Below are positions 48,351 to 59,170 of a stretch of DNA of 64,000 bases, one piece after another; the stretch's first letter is position 1; the number at the start of each line of letters is the position of its first letter. The stretch comes from Nothobranchius furzeri (taxonomy: Eukaryota; Chordata; Actinopteri; Cyprinodontiformes; Nothobranchiidae), in NCBI RefSeq assembly GCF_043380555.1, contig NC_091751.1, forward strand, positions 51,447,830 to 51,511,829. The letters are read 5' to 3'. Made by a program: the position numbers and the translations under genes. Under the pieces are notes generated by a model that was not told the origin of the DNA, did no database searches, and saw nothing but the letters and a program-made list of their open reading frames with translations.

Positions 48351-49689
48351 CCAATGCATTGAGGCCCCATAAGACCAGCACAGAATAACTGAACACGACA
48401 GTGATCCGAGACATGATGTTCAAGAAAGATGTGGCAAACAAAAGGATATTGTAGTGGCCCAGATTTGAATGCCATTCAGATTTTGCAGATGAGAAAGACT
48501 GCAAGGAAACCCGCAAAAAAATTTGTTAACTTGAAGCCCTAAAGGCTGTACCAAGCATGTGGCAGTATCTGCAAGTGAAAACACAGACTTTGCAACAAAT
48601 TACAAAAATAAAAGGATTAATAGCATGAAAATGTGATCACTTATTTCTTATACAGCTAAAATTTACAGTTATCGGCATACTCCTCCTCTCATTTAGCAAA
48701 AGGCCAATCTGAACACAAAAAAGCTCTGATGGCTGAGTGACTTTCGGAAGCCAGCCACAAACATTTGCAGCAACTCTGTTGAAGAAAATGTGGCACCTGG
48801 CAGTTCTATGTGCTGATTATCATCACTGCAAAAACATCAACAGGAAGTGATGGTACCCACTCCTCCACACTGACTGCACATTTACAAATCAGGCACCAGT
48901 TCGTTAACTTCCTGGTGATTTGTTGATGTGAGACCGCTACTACAGACTGAATGAAAGGAGGTGTCTGTGGCAGAAACACATCATGACATGAACTAAATAC
49001 AGAGCTGATTGAGTTGTTTATTTGTCTAAACTGGTTAGTTTCAAAATGAAGATCAGTCAATCAGAACCACTTAATTTATAAATTAACCGTTTCTTCTTTT
49101 TATAGTTTAGAGTGTAGAGATTTGCTATTTTTAATTATAAAACCATTCGTGAATTAAGGTAAGATAAAGTACAAAGAAGTCAGACTGAAAAATAATGTAT
49201 CAGCATATATTCAACATCCTTTCTAATTGTGAATTACATAGATCTGTTGTAAATGACACACTTAGTTATCCAGCTTGCTCACCTAATTGTCAGTAAACAT
49301 GCTCGGTTACATGTCAACTGTAATAAAGAATGGAAGGGAAATTTTCTGAACAGCCTTCCAATTACGAGCAATGAACATGTACAACATCAAAAGAAGGGAA
49401 AAAAATGCATGCACGCCACAAACAAACTAAACACAAGCCAGGTAAACATGATACTGCTTTGTTGTGGTTTTAGTGTGCAAAAAAAAAAGAGGAATTTATA
49501 GTGTGGGTGTTTACAGATAGGCTGCCCAAAACATAGGCCTACCTGTCAATCATCGCCCACACTGCCAGAGGCTACAATTCAGGTGGTTTCCCGCTCTAGT
49601 TTCACATAAAAGCTTGATTTATCAATGAACTTGCTTTTTGTGTTTTCTGAGGTTGGGAATACATTTATTGTGGGTTGAGAAGTTTATAA
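48351..49689. other. No gene seen
   Basis: AT-rich spacer. 49500-49570 can form a short hairpin (AGTGTGGGTG with its near complement CGCCCACACT). Nothing else recognised. Confidence 0.4.
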
Positions 49690-50121
49690 AATTGATTTGA
49701 TGTGGTGTGTAGTTTCAGCAGTCTTCAAAGATTGCCGAAGAGGATTGAACTCTGCCCGAGTGGCTATTCTTTTCTTAGCCAGCCCCGGGGTTTTGGCTGT
49801 GGTGGAGGCCTAGCCGTTGTTTTTAGAGACCATCTTCCATGTAGTTCTACAACCTCTGGTCACTTTGCTTCCTTTAAACTGCAGCTGATTAAAGTCGGGC
49901 GTAAGGACCCGTTCTACTGTACTGTGGTCCATCGTCCACCTGGTCCAAACGGTTCTTTCCTTCAGGAGCTTAGTGACTTTCTATCCTCCACTGTGAAGCT
50001 GTCCAGACTGGTAATTGTGGGTGACTTTAACATCCACGTTGATGATCCCTCTGATCACTTTGCCATGAATTTCTCCAGCCTTATGGACTCCTTCAGCTTT
50101 ACCCAGCTGTGTGTTACGGTT
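49690..50121 (+). mobile_element. L2-like LINE, endonuclease part (5' half of split copy)
   Basis: The open frame from 49702 carries APE-endonuclease motifs: GGGLAVVFRDHL, VHRPPGPNGSFL, LVIVGDFNIHVDDPSD, FTQLCVT. The endonuclease breaks off at about 50,121 and continues in sense at 54,893 (GPTHIKGHTLDLVF). The start of the endonuclease is missing, so the copy was 5'-truncated before the second LINE split it. Confidence 0.75.
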
Positions 50122-50352
50122 AGTGGTAACGACACGCGGGGATATCTCCTCCTAAGACGGCCTCTGGAGCAGTCACCTAACTGTTCCGGCGAGCATCGCC
50201 ACAACATCGACAGAACCAAGGCTGTTTTGCGGCAAAAGTTTTGGAGCAGAGCGTGTGTGAGCAACAAGCAGGAGCTGACGCTACACCGGACCTCCATCCC
50301 GGTACCGACGGAAGCACACAGGATTTGGCGCCGAACCCGGTGTGGTGACACC

Positions 50353-50575
50353 GGCCCAGCCCAGCCCAGCGGCACCGACCCTGACGTGGTTCTATCGGCC
50401 CAACCCAGTGGCACTGGGCCCGGCGTGGTTCCATCCGGCTGTGCCGTACCCAGCGTGGTTACGCCGGCCCAGCCCAACGGTACTGAGCCCGGCGCGCCTC
50501 CATCGGCCTGGCCCAACAGCGCCGAACCCGGCATAGTTCGGTCGACGGGGCCTAGCGACACCGACTACGGAGGGG
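50353..50575 (+). repeat. 39-bp minisatellite in LINE 5' region
   Basis: Units of GGCCCA(A/G)CCC... at 50358-50396, 50397-50435, 50466-50504 and 50505-50543 are each 39 nt. The unit at 50436-50465 has lost 9 nt. The 39-nt length keeps an open frame of 13 codons per unit on both strands, which explains the long Pro/Gly-rich frames here; I do not think they are proteins. Confidence 0.8.
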
Positions 50576-50749
50576 TCCTGCTGAGCCAGGCCCAACAAAC
50601 ATTCATCACGTCGCGGAGACTAAACCACAACAGCCTTCCCCGTCGAGAGACAAGAAGGGCCCGGAGCTGGCCTATGGATTGAGGCTGCAGTAAAAAAAAT
50701 AAATAAAAATAAAAAAAAGAAGAGGCACAAGTATTCAAGTATTCAGAAG

Positions 50750-51448
50750 ATGCCGCCTAAAAGAGGTAATATCAATGAGGAAGAACTGGAGGACATAAAG
50801 AAATCTTTGAACTTTATGTCAGAAGAGATTACAACCATTGCAAAACAACAAAAACTGATCATTAATTTAATTGAGGATATTAAAGAATTAAGAAGGCAAA
50901 GTGAGGAAAAGGACAAGAAGATTAATATGTTGGAAGTACGAGTGGCAGAATTGGAACAATATTCAAGGATATCTGATGTAATAGTAATGGGTCTGGAAAC
51001 CAAGCACCAGACATATGCACGGGCAGCAGCTGAAGAGAGAGGGGAGCCGCCTGAGCAAGAGTTGCGCTCCCTGGAAGAGCAGGTAATAGCATTTTTCAAT
51101 AGTAAAGGTATTGAAATGGATAGTAGGGACATTGAGGGGTGCCATACTCTTCCAAGGAAAAACAAGAATCAAAAACCTGCCATTATTATAAGATTTGTGA
51201 ATAGGAAGCAGAAAAAAGAACTACTGAAGCAAGGAAGAAAGTTGAAAGGAACGAATGTGTATGTTAATGAACATCTAACCAAGAAAAATGCAGATATTGC
51301 AAGACAAGCGAGATTATTAAGAAAACAGAAGAAAATACAGTCAACCTGGACATCAGATTGTAAGGTGTTCATTAAGTTAAATGGAACACCGGAGCAGGCA
51401 AAGGTCTTGGTCATTAAAGAGCTGATGGAACTGGAAAAATATGGCTGA
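50750..51448 (+). CDS. LINE ORF1 protein (coiled coil plus nucleic-acid-binding region)
   Basis: 232 aa, intact, starting MPPKRGNINEEE. Residues about 10-75 form a heptad-rich coiled coil (IEDIKELRRQSEEKDKKINM), followed by an RRM-like part with VIVMGLE and later KPAIIIRFVNRKQKKELL. The C-terminus is basic. This is the layout of L1-type ORF1 RNA-binding chaperones, which coat the LINE transcript. It ends 228 nt before ORF2. Stated by resemblance; no fold was computed. Confidence 0.75.
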   Translation: MPPKRGNINEEELEDIKKSLNFMSEEITTIAKQQKLIINLIEDIKELRRQSEEKDKKINMLEVRVAELEQYSRISDVIVMGLETKHQTYARAAAEERGEPPEQELRSLEEQVIAFFNSKGIEMDSRDIEGCHTLPRKNKNQKPAIIIRFVNRKQKKELLKQGRKLKGTNVYVNEHLTKKNADIARQARLLRKQKKIQSTWTSDCKVFIKLNGTPEQAKVLVIKELMELEKYG

Positions 51449-51676
51449 TAAATGTAAGGCAAAGCATGGGGATGGTTGATGGTACTTTTAATGAATTGTC
51501 AAATAGGATAGTACTAGGCCTAGACGAAGTGTTGTTAGAGGTGATGGTGTGTGGATAAGATATATAACAAAGTCAGATGGCTGACAGATTTCAAGTAACA
51601 AATCAAATGGATGCTGAAACTGGGACATTGGGGTATGATAGCAATATAGATCCTGACTATAATTTTTTTTACTAAA

Positions 51677-54611
51677 ATGTTAAAGGACTGTAATTATTAT
51701 ACAATGGAACAATTTAATAGGAACATAGAGGGGGGTAAGAATATAACTATGGTTCATTTCAATAGTAGAAGTCTATATGCAAACTTTCAATTTATTAAAG
51801 CATATATAGCACAGTTTAATCAACCATTTGATGTGATAGCAATATCAGAGACTTGGATGAACACTGGAAAAGAAGAGGATTTTGAGATGGAGGGATATGA
51901 GCTCCTCCATCTAGATAGGACAAATAAAAAAGGAGGTGGGGTGGCACTCTATGTTGATAAAAATTTAAGGTTTGAAAAAATGAGTAGAATGACAAGGGTG
52001 GTAGATGGAGTGAAGGAATGTATAACAGTGGAAATAAATATGAACAAACAGAAAAATATCATTGTTAGTTGCATATATAGAACACCAGGATCAAAGATTG
52101 AGACTTTTAAGGACATTATGGAGGACTTGTACACAAATCTGAATCAGAAAAGAATTTTTATTTGTGGAGACTTTAATATTGATTTACTGAACCCAAATCA
52201 TAATAAGAGTACTGAAGAATTTATTGAGTCAATGTATTGTATGGGATTATTTCCCCTGATAACAAGACCAACGAGAATAACCACTCATGGTGCAACTCTA
52301 TTAGATAATATTTTTACAAATGTAATGGAAGAAAATATAAAAGCCGGGATATTGATAAATGATATAAGTGACCACTTACCAGTCTTTGTAACTTATGACT
52401 GTTGCTATAAAGTTCATAGAAATGTAGGTAAGATGATATATAAAACAATTAGAACAGAAAAGGCAATGCAGTGTCTCAAAAATGAGTTAATAAAACAAGA
52501 TTGGACTATTGTACATAAATATAAGGATGTCAATAAAGCCTATGAGGCATTCTTAAGTATATTCATGGCCTTATTAGAGAAAAATAGCCTACTTATTGAA
52601 GTCAACAGGAAAGACAAATATACAGGAAGACCATGGATGACGAAGGGACTGCAAAATGCCTGTAAAAAAAAGAACAGCTTATATAGAGAATTCATTAAAA
52701 AGAGAACTACAGAATCTGAAAAGAAATATAAAAGTAAATTAACTAACATAATGAGAACTTGTAAAAAAGAATACTTCATCCAAAGGTTAGAAGATAATAA
52801 AGATAGCATGAAAGGGATATGGAATGTATTGAATAGTATAATAAAAAATGCACCAAGGACTAATGACTACCCTGGGTATTTTATGGAAGGGACAAATACT
52901 ATTAGTAAAATGAATGAAGTAGTAGATGGATTTAATGATTTTTTTTGTACATATAGGGCCAAAACTAGCCGCAGAAATAAAGGTTGATATGATAGAAAAG
53001 GAGACTGGAGGACACATTGAAAGGAATGCAAGTTCAATGTTTTTAAGAGCAGTGGAAGAGAAGGAGATATATGATATTGTCAGTGGACTTAAGAACAAAA
53101 CAAGTACTGACTTCCATGATATTGATATGTTAACAGTAAAGAGAGTAATTGATGGTATTGTAAAACCGCTACAATATATTTTTAATTTGTCTTTCCAGGA
53201 AGGGGTTTTTCCACAAAAAATGAAAGTAGCAAAAATTATTCCCATTTATAAATCAGGTGAAAAGCATTGTTTTACAAATTATAGACCAGTGTCGGTACTC
53301 TGCCAGTTTTCTAAAATACTGGAAAAACTATTTCTAAAAAGACTTGATAACTTTGTGGAAAAGCATGATCTGTTGGCAAATTGCCAGTATGGGTTTAGAA
53401 ATAACAGATCAACAGTTTTGGCATTGATGGATTTAATGGAAGAAATAACTGAATGTATGGATAACAAGAAGTATGCACTTGGAGTTTTTCTAGATCTAAA
53501 AAAAGCATTTGATACTGTTGACCACAAAATTTTAATAATCAAACTGGAGAAATATGGGTTTAGGGGTGTGGTATTGGATTGGATAAAAAGCTATGTGATG
53601 AATCGACAGCAATATGTACAAATAAATGAGTTTAAATCTAAATTGATGGATATTGAATGTGGAGTACCTCAAGGATCAGTATTGGGACCAAAATTGTTTA
53701 TAATGTATATAAATGATATTTGTAAAGTATCGAAGATCCTAAAGTTTGTAATTTTTGCAGATGATACCAATATACTTTGTTCAAGTGGGGAATTTCAACT
53801 GGTTGAGGAGGTGATCACACAGGAGTTAAAGATATTAAAGACGTGGTTTGATAGAAACAAATTGTCCTTAAATTTAAATAAAACAAAATTTATGTTATTC
53901 GGAAACCATAAGAAAGATATTAACATTGAAATTTGTGTTGATAATGTATATCTAGAAAGGGTTAATACCATAAAATTTCTTGGTGTGATCATTGATCATA
54001 AGGCCTGTTGGAAATCACACATCACTTATGTGAGGGGAAAGTTAGCATGGGGCATTGCTGTCTTGGGGAAAGTGAAACTTTTTCTGGATAGGAAAACATT
54101 ATATATGTTATATTGTGCTTTCATATTACCATACATGAGTTATTGTGTAGAAGTTTGGGGAAACACATATAAAAGTAATATTCAGACTATAATCATAATG
54201 CAGAAAAGGGCTATTAGACTAATAAATCAGGAGGGGTATAGGGCTCACACAAACGCACTCTTTATTAAGACGCAAGCTTTAAAATTCCAGGACCTGGTCA
54301 AGTTTAAAACTGTGCAAATAATATATAAGGTAAGGAAAGGGATGCTCCCAATTCAAATAAGTAAATGGTTCTTAGAAAGAGAAGGGAGGTATAATTTTAG
54401 AGGGAAGTGGAATTTAAAAGTACAAAGAGTAAGAACAACATTGAAAAGGATGTCTATTTCAATAGCGGGCGTTAAATTCTGGAATGAGTTAACAGAAGAA
54501 ATAAAGGATAGTAGTAATGTAAACCAGTTTAAAATAAAACTCAAAAAAGAAATGTTAAATAAGTATAAGACTGAAGAAAATGCAATTAACCCAGGACGGC
54601 ATGCAAACTGA
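51677..54611 (+). CDS. LINE ORF2: APE endonuclease plus reverse transcriptase, one frameshift
   Basis: The first frame (51677-52987) has the endonuclease: HFNSRSL, AISETWMN, GGGVALYVD, YRTPGSK, ICGDFNIDLL, ISDHLPVF. The second (52926-54611) has reverse transcriptase: NYRPVSVLCQFSKILE, QYGFRNNRST, LDLKKAFDTVDHK, CGVPQGSVLGPKLF, catalytic FADDTNIL, LNLNKTKFMLFG. The frames meet at a run of eight T near 52,939-52,946; the expected DFFVHIGP is restored if the run were one base shorter. So a single slip separates this copy from an intact ORF of about 980 codons. It could be a real mutation or a homopolymer error. Confidence 0.85.
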
Positions 54612-54892
54612 TGTTTAATCTCTTCTACAAATTAGAAAATCTAAATATAGTTCTAGTTGAACATGAGAATTTAATTTATTTATTATTATTGCTTTTTTTT
54701 TGTGGTTTTTTTTTTGAAGGCATTGTAACTGTTTTGTTGTTTACATTTTGATGATGAGGATGTAAACCTGAGGGGGTAGGGCTAAATAAGTATACACTTC
54801 TCCCTACTCCTTTTCAAACAATTGCGTGGAATGATTTTATGAAATGTTGGTGAATGTATATGTTTGAAATAAAGTGAACTGAACTGAACTGA

Positions 54893-57395
54893 TTCTGGCC
54901 CCACACACATCAAGGGACACACTCTAGACCTTGTTTTTACCCTGAGTCTAAATGCTGACAGTGTTTGTCCTGAGGACGTTTATAATTCAGATCACCATGC
55001 ATTTTCTTTAGCTTGTCAGTTTCTGCTTCCCCACCTCCTGCTGGCCGTGTGGTTAGTTCTCGTTTTCTTAATGAGAGCACAGCTAGCAATTTATTTGCTG
55101 CTTTTGATCAACCCTGTTCTTCTGATAATGACCCAGATTCCTTAACTTCTCAGTTTAACGAGCACTGCCTCTCCATTCTGTACAACATCTGTCCTGTCAG
55201 AACCAGATCAGTTCCTGCAGTGAACCCTACTCCCTGGTTTAATGACAGCCTTCGCAGCCCAACGCGCCAATGCAGAAAAATTGAGTGATTGTGGAAGAAA
55301 ACCCATCTCCACGTCCATCTGCTGCACTTAAAGGATCTTCTGACATCCTTTAACTCTGCAGTCAGAGACGCTAGGGTTTCCTATTTTTCCAACCTGGTGT
55401 CCCAGAGCAAATGGAACCCCAAGGTGCTGTTTAACACCATCAGCAGTATCATCTCTCCTGCCTCTCCTACAGCCTCCATCCACTCTGTGGCAGACTGTGA
55501 GAACTTTCTTTCTTTGTGGACAAAGTCAAGAAGGTTAGATCTAGCATCTCTCCTTCAGCCTTAACGCCGCCTCTCCCGACTCCAACCAGGCCCATCATCC
55601 TAGATAGCTTTGCTCCTGTTTCTTTGCCTGAGTTAACCAAACTTGTTAAGTCTATGAAGACCTCTGCATGCCCCCTCAACATCTTACCCTCATCTTTGTT
55701 TAAAAGTGCTTTTCAGTCCATCGGTCCCAACGTGCTCTCTATAATTAATGCTTCTCTGGTTACTGATCAGGCCCCTGCTTACTTTAAGAACGCTTTAATC
55801 CACCCGCTTCTTAAAAAAACGAGTCTCGACCCCTCTCTCCATAGGAGCTTCATACCCATCTCTAAACTTCCGTTCATCTCCAAGATCTTGGAAAAGGTTG
55901 TGGCTAAACAGCTCACAGCTGCTCTTGATGAACATAACATCTATGATTACTTACAGTCAGGTTTTCATAGAGCTCATTCTACTGAAACAGCTCTTCTTAG
56001 GGTCTCTAATGACCTTCTGACTCACAGTGATGCAGAGGACTGTTCTGTTCTGGTCCTGCTGGACCTGACTGCAACCTTTGACACCGTTGGCCATCACCTG
56101 CTACTGGAGAGGCTGAGAGACTGGGTAGGCCTATCAGGAATTGCTCTGGAGTGGTTCTCCTCTTATCTCTCTGAGCGCTCCTTTTCTGTGGCCGTCTCCA
56201 AGTTTCGGTCCTCCACCACCTCCCTTACCCATGGTGTCCCACAAGGGTCTGTGCTGGGGCCTCTGCTCTTCCTCCTCTATCTGCTTCGTCTTAAGCACAT
56301 CCTGAGCTCCTTCAAAGGAATCTCCTACCATCTTTATGCAGATGACATCCAACTGTACATCTCCTTTAAGCTCCATGAGCTGCTGCTGTTACACACCTGC
56401 TTAGACTCTATCAAAACCTGGATGGCTGGGAGCTTTCTACAGCTGAATGAAGATAAGACTGAGATCCTTATCTGTGCCCCAGACAAGCTGGTTCCCAAAG
56501 TCAGAGACTCTCTTGGTCAGCTTGCTTCTCACACCAAACCTTCCGTCAGGAATCTTGGCGTGACCTTTGACCCAGCTCTCACCCTGCATTCTCATGTAAG
56601 TTCTTGTTCGCTCTTCCTTCTTCCATCTCAGGAACATTGCTAAGCTGAGTCCCATTCTGTCCCGCTCTGAACTTGAGACTGTTCTCCACACCTTCATCTC
56701 CTCACGCTTAGACTACTGCAACTCTCTTTTCACGTGCCTGAGCAAAACCTCCCTGAACCGTCTACAGGTGGTTCAGAATGCCTGTGCTCAGCTTCTGACC
56801 AAGTCCTCCAAACACACCCACATCACCTCGCTTCATTGGCTGCCAGTCAACTTCAGGGTTCATTTCAAGATCCTGGTTCTGGTCTATAGGGTCATGGACA
56901 AGCACCTTCTTACATTGGTGATCTTCTTAGTCCCTACACCCCCAGCAGGTCCCTGAAGTCCAGTAATCAAAGCCTACTGGTTGTGCAGCGCACCAGGCTA
57001 AAGACCAAAGGTGACAGATCATTTGCTGCTGTGGCCCCCAGACTCTGGAACTCTCTCCCCCTGAGCCTGAGATCAGTGGACTCAGTGGACTCCTTTAAAA
57101 AACAGCTGAAGACTCACCTGTTCAAGCTGGCTTTTGTACGACCTTTTTCACCACTCTCTCTTTATTCTGCTCTCCCCACCTATTCCACCTTCCTCAGGAT
57201 CCACTGATTTCCCACTTTCCTATTCACTCTCTCTCTTTCTTAACATTTTTTAAATCGCAATTGTCTATTTTTTGCTCATTTTAAATGTATTTGTTACCAT
57301 TTTCTAAATTCTTTTTCATGCTTTTACATTTTTTGTTTTTGTGAAGCGCCTTGTGACTTTTATCTTGAGAGGCATTATAGAAATTATATTTTCTT
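54893..57395 (+). mobile_element. L2-like LINE, remainder (3' half of split copy)
   Basis: Continues the endonuclease of 49690-50121 (HTLDLVF, then YNSDHHAFSL), followed by a spacer (55013-55560, stop at 55286-55288, frameshift near 55,550) and reverse transcriptase 55516-56643: FIPISKLPFISKILEKVV, QSGFHRAHSTETALL, LLDLTATFDTVGHHLLL, HGVPQGSVLGPLLFLLYL, YHLYADDIQLYI. C-terminal pieces at 56768-57207 (TSLHWLPVNFRVHFKILVL, LWNSLPLSLRS) are out of frame. It ends GAAGCGCCTTGTGACTTTTA and a TTCTTC tail. Dead. Confidence 0.8.
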
Positions 57396-57849
57396 CTTCT
57401 TGTTCTTCTTCAAAGATGTGATAGATCATCTTAAGAAATGTTCTTTATAAAAGTGGCGATTTTACAATAAAGTTGACAATAACTTTTGATTTTGTACCTC
57501 ATTATCAAACTTCTGAAAACAAAATAAATATAAAAAAATGTGTCTGTGGTTCTACTTGAAGACCAGTTGAGTAAAATTCAGTTAGCAAATTTGGCCACTA
57601 GGTGGAGGCACCGTTACATGTAAATATGAATTTCAGACGAATTAATTTATACTAAATGAAGACACATATTTAAGTTATATAACATAGTTTTTTTCAACTG
57701 CATGTATTAGAGTTTCGTTTTTAATGCCTTTTTTAGTTATTTCAAACGCTTCGCAAACATGAATCTATTAACCAGCCTGGTGTATTAATCTGTTATCAAC
57801 TTGTAAGGCTGTTTGTAGTCTTAAGCATTAGTTTCGCTCATCGGTTTGT

Positions 57850-57910
57850 TTCGCTTTATTACTAGTAGGACGTCGAGGAAACACCGGAAATACTGAGAAA
57901 GAATATTTAA
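57850..57910 (+). other. ripk1: Putative non-coding first exon of ripk1
   Basis: A strong donor (GTGAGT at 57911) follows GAATATTTAA. An acceptor-like TTTGTATCAG at 58219-58228 ends two nucleotides before the ripk1 ATG at 58231. Together they suggest a spliced 5' UTR. ACCGGAAAT, an ETS-type core, is at about 57882-57890. The transcription start is not determined. Confidence 0.35.
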
Positions 57911-58230
57911 GTGAGTTTTAGGATAACTTATTGACACTTTTAATTTTATATTTGTAATTGGAATGCATAATGAGGTTACTTTACGTCGTGGTTAATGAGT
58001 TTTTAAGCTATCATTAAGCTGCTTTATGATGCGTCTTGGCATGTCTTGCTAACTCAACTCGGGGCTGTGTTTTGAAAGTTACGGGTGGTTAATTCATCGG
58101 GTCAGTGCTTTAGTTTGAACGCTGCGTTTACTTACACACACATATATATAGTAGTGTAGCTAAATGTTAACTACATTGTTATGAGTGTAAACGAGCAAAG
58201 TCGGAAGTTTTTATGTCATTTGTATCAGAA

Positions 58231-59114
58231 ATGGCAACCGCGCCTGAAACCTCGCTTCAGATGAGCTCGTCGGATCTCATCAAAAAGAAGCCGCTGGACT
58301 ACGGAGGATTTGGAGAAGTTTATTTGTGCTACCATGTCACCCTCGGCCATGTGGCGCTGAAGACTGTGTACACAGGTCCTCTACGAAGCGAGTAAGTTAT
58401 TATGTTTGTTACAGAGGGAGAACATTCCCGGGTATTCCCCTCCTTGTAACTTAAATCATGTGTCCAGATTGCTGGTTACAGACAGCTGTGGCTGGACTTT
58501 TTAATTTAGCATTAAGGGAGTAGGAAGTAATACCCTGATGTGAAAATAGACAACCGATGGTAAAATAAAGTGCACTGTTTTCCTTTTATTATCACGAATC
58601 TTTGTCAGGGTCAGATATTTTATTCCACAAGAGGATGCCTCCCATCTATTTCGTAGATCAGACCTGCACAGGTGCATGTTTTGCAAAGTCTTTTCAGCAT
58701 CTGAGACACATCAAAGCTTCTAAATGCAACAATCTCAAATTCTAAACTGAATTTAAGTAAATCTTTTGACAGTGATCTTATACTAATCTTCTCTGCTTCT
58801 CTCTGCGTGTGCAAGTATGAGAGTCTCAAACTCAAAGTTTGTGAAGCATCTATAATCATTCAAGAAAAGTGTGATTGTGTGACTTTTACTGAACTGTGCA
58901 GTTTGTTTACCAACAAAGAAAACAATGTCAGTATTAGAATTCTTAATTTACAACTCAGAAATGTGTGTGACATTATCAACTGTTATCAAACAATTAAATA
59001 AAAATAAAACTTTACGTATTTTTGCTATGATGAATAAAAATAAATTTAGATCAAACAGGACATTTACCACAGCATATCAGATGATCATGCTTGTTCTTCT
59101 TGTTGTTTCTATTT

Positions 59115-59170
<56 letters not shown>

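Larger units (their letters stand above)
50122..54892 (+). mobile_element. Near-intact two-ORF LINE (CR1/Jockey group) inserted in an L2-like LINE
   Basis: A full-length-looking non-LTR retrotransposon: GC-rich 5' region with a 39-bp minisatellite, ORF1 (50750-51448), ORF2 (51677-54611, one frameshift), a 3' UTR with AATAAA at about 54,868, and a tail of TGAAC repeats (54873-54892). It cuts the L2-like LINE within its endonuclease. Coding sequence is AT-rich against the GC-rich 5' region. The clade (L2, Rex1, Daphne or a relative) cannot be settled by eye. Confidence 0.8.

Noticed and set aside
50055..50598. Gly/Pro-rich frames on both strands, up to 168 codons
   Set aside because: Produced by a 39-bp minisatellite whose unit is a multiple of three; the irregular unit and composition argue against a protein.
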